A stretch of 64,000 bases of DNA from Paenibacillus luteus. GTDB taxonomy: Bacteria > Bacillota > Bacilli > Paenibacillales > Paenibacillaceae. The notes below the pieces were generated by a model, which worked only from the letters and a program-made list of their open reading frames with translations, had not been told where the DNA came from and did no database searches. Shown here one piece after another: positions 62,186-64,000 of the stretch; position 1 is the first letter of the stretch, and each line of letters starts with the position of its first letter. The translations under genes were made by a program, and so were the position numbers. The stretch is from contig NZ_SKCD01000044.1 in the NCBI RefSeq assembly GCF_006542765.1, forward strand, positions 1 to 64,000. The letters are read 5' to 3'.

Positions 62186-63535
62186 TTGAAATCAAAAACG
62201 AAGCTTACCGGGCGAGTCATCTTTAGAGGTGATTCGGGTTATGAATCGGCACGTAAAAATTGGGATCCTCATACGGACAAATTTCCCAAGGTGTTTGTAT
62301 TTGCTCAAAGAACGCAAGATGTATCAAACGCGATAAAATGGGCCCGCGAGAATAAAGTTCCCATTCGTCCTAGAAGCGGAAGACATTCTCTGGAAGTTAA
62401 TCTTTCACAGGTCAATGGCGGCATTGTCATCGATGTAAGTGAAATGAACAAAATTAAGCTAAATAAAAAAAATGGAACGGTTGTTGTTGAGACAGGCAAT
62501 CGAGTGGGAAGAATTGCAAACACGCTTGCACGACAAGGTTTTATAGCTCCCTTCGGTGACAGCCCTACTGTTGGGATCGGTGGCATCACACTTGGCGGTG
62601 GAATCGGGCCGCTTCAACGGTCGATTGGACTCATCAGCGATAATCTTCTCGCACTCGAAATGGTTGACGCGAAGGGAAAAGTTATTCGTGCCAACAAAAA
62701 TTGCAACTCTGATCTTCTATGGGCTTCCCGAGGGGGAGGCGGTGGAAACTTTGGCGTCTATACAAAATACAAATTCAAAGTGCATCGCGCTCCAGTGAAG
62801 GCTACTGTATATCGTGTCACTTGGCCGTGGAATCAATTCGAAGAGGTACTCAAAGCCTGGCAAAAATGGTCTCCTTTCGTCAATAACAAACTAGGCAGCG
62901 AATTATCCATTGGCCCCAAAAAAGGCGGCAATGTGACAATGGAGGGGCTGTTCCTCGGATCAAACACGGAGGCGATCCGTCTATTAAAGCCCGTTACGAG
63001 TGTCGGCACTCCTACAAGCACAATCATCCGGTTATTGCCTTACACGGAAGCAGTGAAATTTCTATTGCCTCCCGATCCGGTGCTTACTCAACGGTACAGT
63101 AATCAGTTCTCTTCCGGTTTCGCTAGGAAGCCATTTCCGAATAAGGCCATAAAATCCATGCGTGAATTTTTAGAAAATGTAGAGGGTGAGTTCGCAGGGT
63201 TCTTTTTCCTCAACTGGGGTGGAGCAGTAAGCCGTAAATCACCTAGATCAACAGCATTCTACTGGCGTAAAGCACAATTTTATGTGGAATGGAACAGCTC
63301 ATGGATCAAGCAATCGGAAGCTGCTAAAAATATCGCCATCGTTCGCAATACACGTCGGAAACTACAGCCCTTTATTGTAGGATCCTATATCAACGTTCCA
63401 GACCAAGGGATTAAAAATTCCGGTCCGGTTTACTATGGAGCAAACTTTCCTAGGTTACGGAGAATAAAAGCTAAATATGATCCTGGAAATGTCTTTAGAA
63501 ATCCCCAAAGCATTCCTCCAGCTTGTAGGAGATAG
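62186..63535 (+). CDS. FAD-binding oxidoreductase, berberine-bridge-enzyme (BBE) family
   Basis: A 449-residue flavoprotein with the PCMH-type FAD domain: RPRSGRHSLE (His for covalent FAD linkage) near residue 63, then GDSPTVGIGGITLGGGIG near 128, and the C-terminal BBE segment YDPGNVFRNPQSIPP. The Cys that gives a second covalent FAD link in two-point members is Ser here, so a single 8-alpha-histidyl link is expected. TTG 62186 follows AGGAG by 9 bases. Family members oxidise sugars, oligosaccharides or alkaloid-type compounds with oxygen. It stands alone. Confidence 0.87.
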   Translation: MKSKTKLTGRVIFRGDSGYESARKNWDPHTDKFPKVFVFAQRTQDVSNAIKWARENKVPIRPRSGRHSLEVNLSQVNGGIVIDVSEMNKIKLNKKNGTVVVETGNRVGRIANTLARQGFIAPFGDSPTVGIGGITLGGGIGPLQRSIGLISDNLLALEMVDAKGKVIRANKNCNSDLLWASRGGGGGNFGVYTKYKFKVHRAPVKATVYRVTWPWNQFEEVLKAWQKWSPFVNNKLGSELSIGPKKGGNVTMEGLFLGSNTEAIRLLKPVTSVGTPTSTIIRLLPYTEAVKFLLPPDPVLTQRYSNQFSSGFARKPFPNKAIKSMREFLENVEGEFAGFFFLNWGGAVSRKSPRSTAFYWRKAQFYVEWNSSWIKQSEAAKNIAIVRNTRRKLQPFIVGSYINVPDQGIKNSGPVYYGANFPRLRRIKAKYDPGNVFRNPQSIPPACRR

Positions 63536-63568
63536 GTTAATTAACTATTCTACCGGTCAGTTTATGTG

Positions 63569-63604
63569 GAAGCTGTCCTTTAATTATTGAGGGCAGCTTC
63601 TTTT
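63569..63604 (+). terminator. Terminator after the BBE-family gene
   Basis: GAAGCTGTCCT pairs with AGGGCAGCTTC (one G-T), followed by TTTTG. Confidence 0.8.
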
Positions 63605-63746
63605 GTTACGAAGCAATATGGGGGAGTTTAAGTTAGGACTAACTTATGGTTCTTATGGAGAATACGCTTGCCCGAAGCAGAGCTATTTTCTTGACGGCAT
63701 AGCGGTTGTAATATGGTTATGATGAAATCCCATAACTGCTTATACG

Positions 63747-63789
63747 AAAAACGGCAGATCCTGATCAACAGGAACTGCCGTTTTTTTTT
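63747..63789. terminator. Bidirectional terminator before the minus-strand partial gene
   Basis: AAAAACGGCAG and CTGCCGTTTTT are complementary, inner CTG/CAG, with T-runs on both strands. It should end the minus-strand gene at 63840. The 63605-63746 stretch shows no gene. Confidence 0.8.
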
Positions 63790-63839
63790 GCGAGGGTAGG
63801 GTTTGAACGAATTAGGAAATAGGGGAGAGACAAGCCAAT

Positions 63840-64000
63840 TTATTGAAGTGTAATGGAAGCAAGGCTGCCGTTCGTCTTAAGATCGGTTGAAAAGGCCAAG
63901 GTAGCAACTGCGGTAAATGTCCCGCTTGGTCCCGTTATTTTTATGGTTGGATTGGATGAATATCCAGCACCTGCATTTGTGATCTTGATTCCAGTGACTA
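63840..64000 (-). CDS. C-terminal end of a repeat-type (probably surface/exoprotein) gene, partial
   Basis: A minus-strand frame is open from the window edge to TAA at 63842-63840 and encodes about 53 residues including GIKITNAGAGYSSNPTIKI, then TGPSGTFTAVATL. The GAGYSSNPTI-x-I-x-GPSG form matches beta-rich repeats found in many bacterial surface and phage tail-associated proteins. The rest lies beyond the window, so function cannot be judged. A terminator follows at 63789-63747. Confidence 0.55.
   Translation of the reverse strand, partial: VTGIKITNAGAGYSSNPTIKITGPSGTFTAVATLAFSTDLKTNGSLASITLQ

Noticed and set aside
62008-62226. 72-codon forward ORF opposite the ABC promoter
   Set aside because: It spans the minus-strand promoter and operator and overlaps the start of the BBE-family gene; no ribosome site was found.

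Overview
The window looks like chromosome of a Gram-positive, endospore-former-type Firmicute, most probably Paenibacillaceae (Paenibacillus or Cohnella-like). This is inferred from strong AGGAGG-type ribosome binding sites, some TTG/GTG starts, S-layer homology (SLH) surface proteins, two LplA/LplB/YtcP-type carbohydrate ABC systems, a YesM/YesN-type two-component system, CcpA-type cre boxes and many rho-independent hairpins. No rRNA gene, intact tRNA, CRISPR array, transposase or phage gene was recognised.

Layout. (1) 0.2-9.0 kb, + strand: a carbohydrate-uptake operon with a serine-less esterase homologue, lipoprotein binding protein, two permeases, a PHB-depolymerase-type esterase with an extra C-terminal domain, an SGNH hydrolase, an MFS transporter and a PfkB sugar kinase. 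It appears built to import and de-acylate decorated sugars. (2) 9.3-14.5 kb: a monoacylglycerol-lipase-like hydrolase, a MarR remnant, an ECF sigma/anti-sigma pair, a degenerate tRNA-Ala, and a MocR regulator convergent with a PNPOx-like flavoprotein. (3) 15.1-23.4 kb: one gene for a 2747-residue secreted, SLH-anchored, parallel beta-helix (pectate-lyase-like) protein with duplicated N-terminal modules, preceded by a cre box and a long leader. A second tRNA-Ala remnant lies just beyond it. (4) 24.1-34.6 kb: a nitroreductase, then an eight-gene DeoR-controlled catabolic unit (class III aminotransferase, DeoR, alanine dehydrogenase, FGGY kinase, amidohydrolase, arabinose/fucose-isomerase-like protein, FAH-family protein, Gfo/Idh/MocA). 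Its logic suggests an undescribed route for an amino-bearing sugar or polyol. (5) 34.9-52.3 kb: a sensor kinase and AraC-type regulator, a second ABC importer with a cre box, and a PLP enzyme, zinc dehydrogenase, GntR remnant, M20 hydrolase, RidA, MBL hydrolase, Gfo/Idh and two large cytoplasmic glycosidase-like proteins. (6) 52.4-56.5 kb, - strand: an SLH-anchored cohesin protein and a dockerin-bearing glycosidase-like protein that itself carries a cohesin-like domain, a candidate minimal cellulosome-like pair. (7) 56.8-64 kb: a decayed CPBP protease gene (two in-frame stops), a decayed sensor kinase with an intact response regulator, a SatP/YaaH acetate transporter, DoxX, a YtrA-type ABC operon, a BBE-family FAD oxidase, and the end of a minus-strand gene running off the window.

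How it fits together: the surface proteins could degrade or bind plant polysaccharide outside the cell, the two ABC systems import oligosaccharides, and the cytoplasmic esterases, glycosidase-like proteins, isomerase, kinases and dehydrogenases process them. The two cre boxes and the DeoR operator suggest catabolite and substrate control. All functional calls come from motifs read by eye; no database search was possible.
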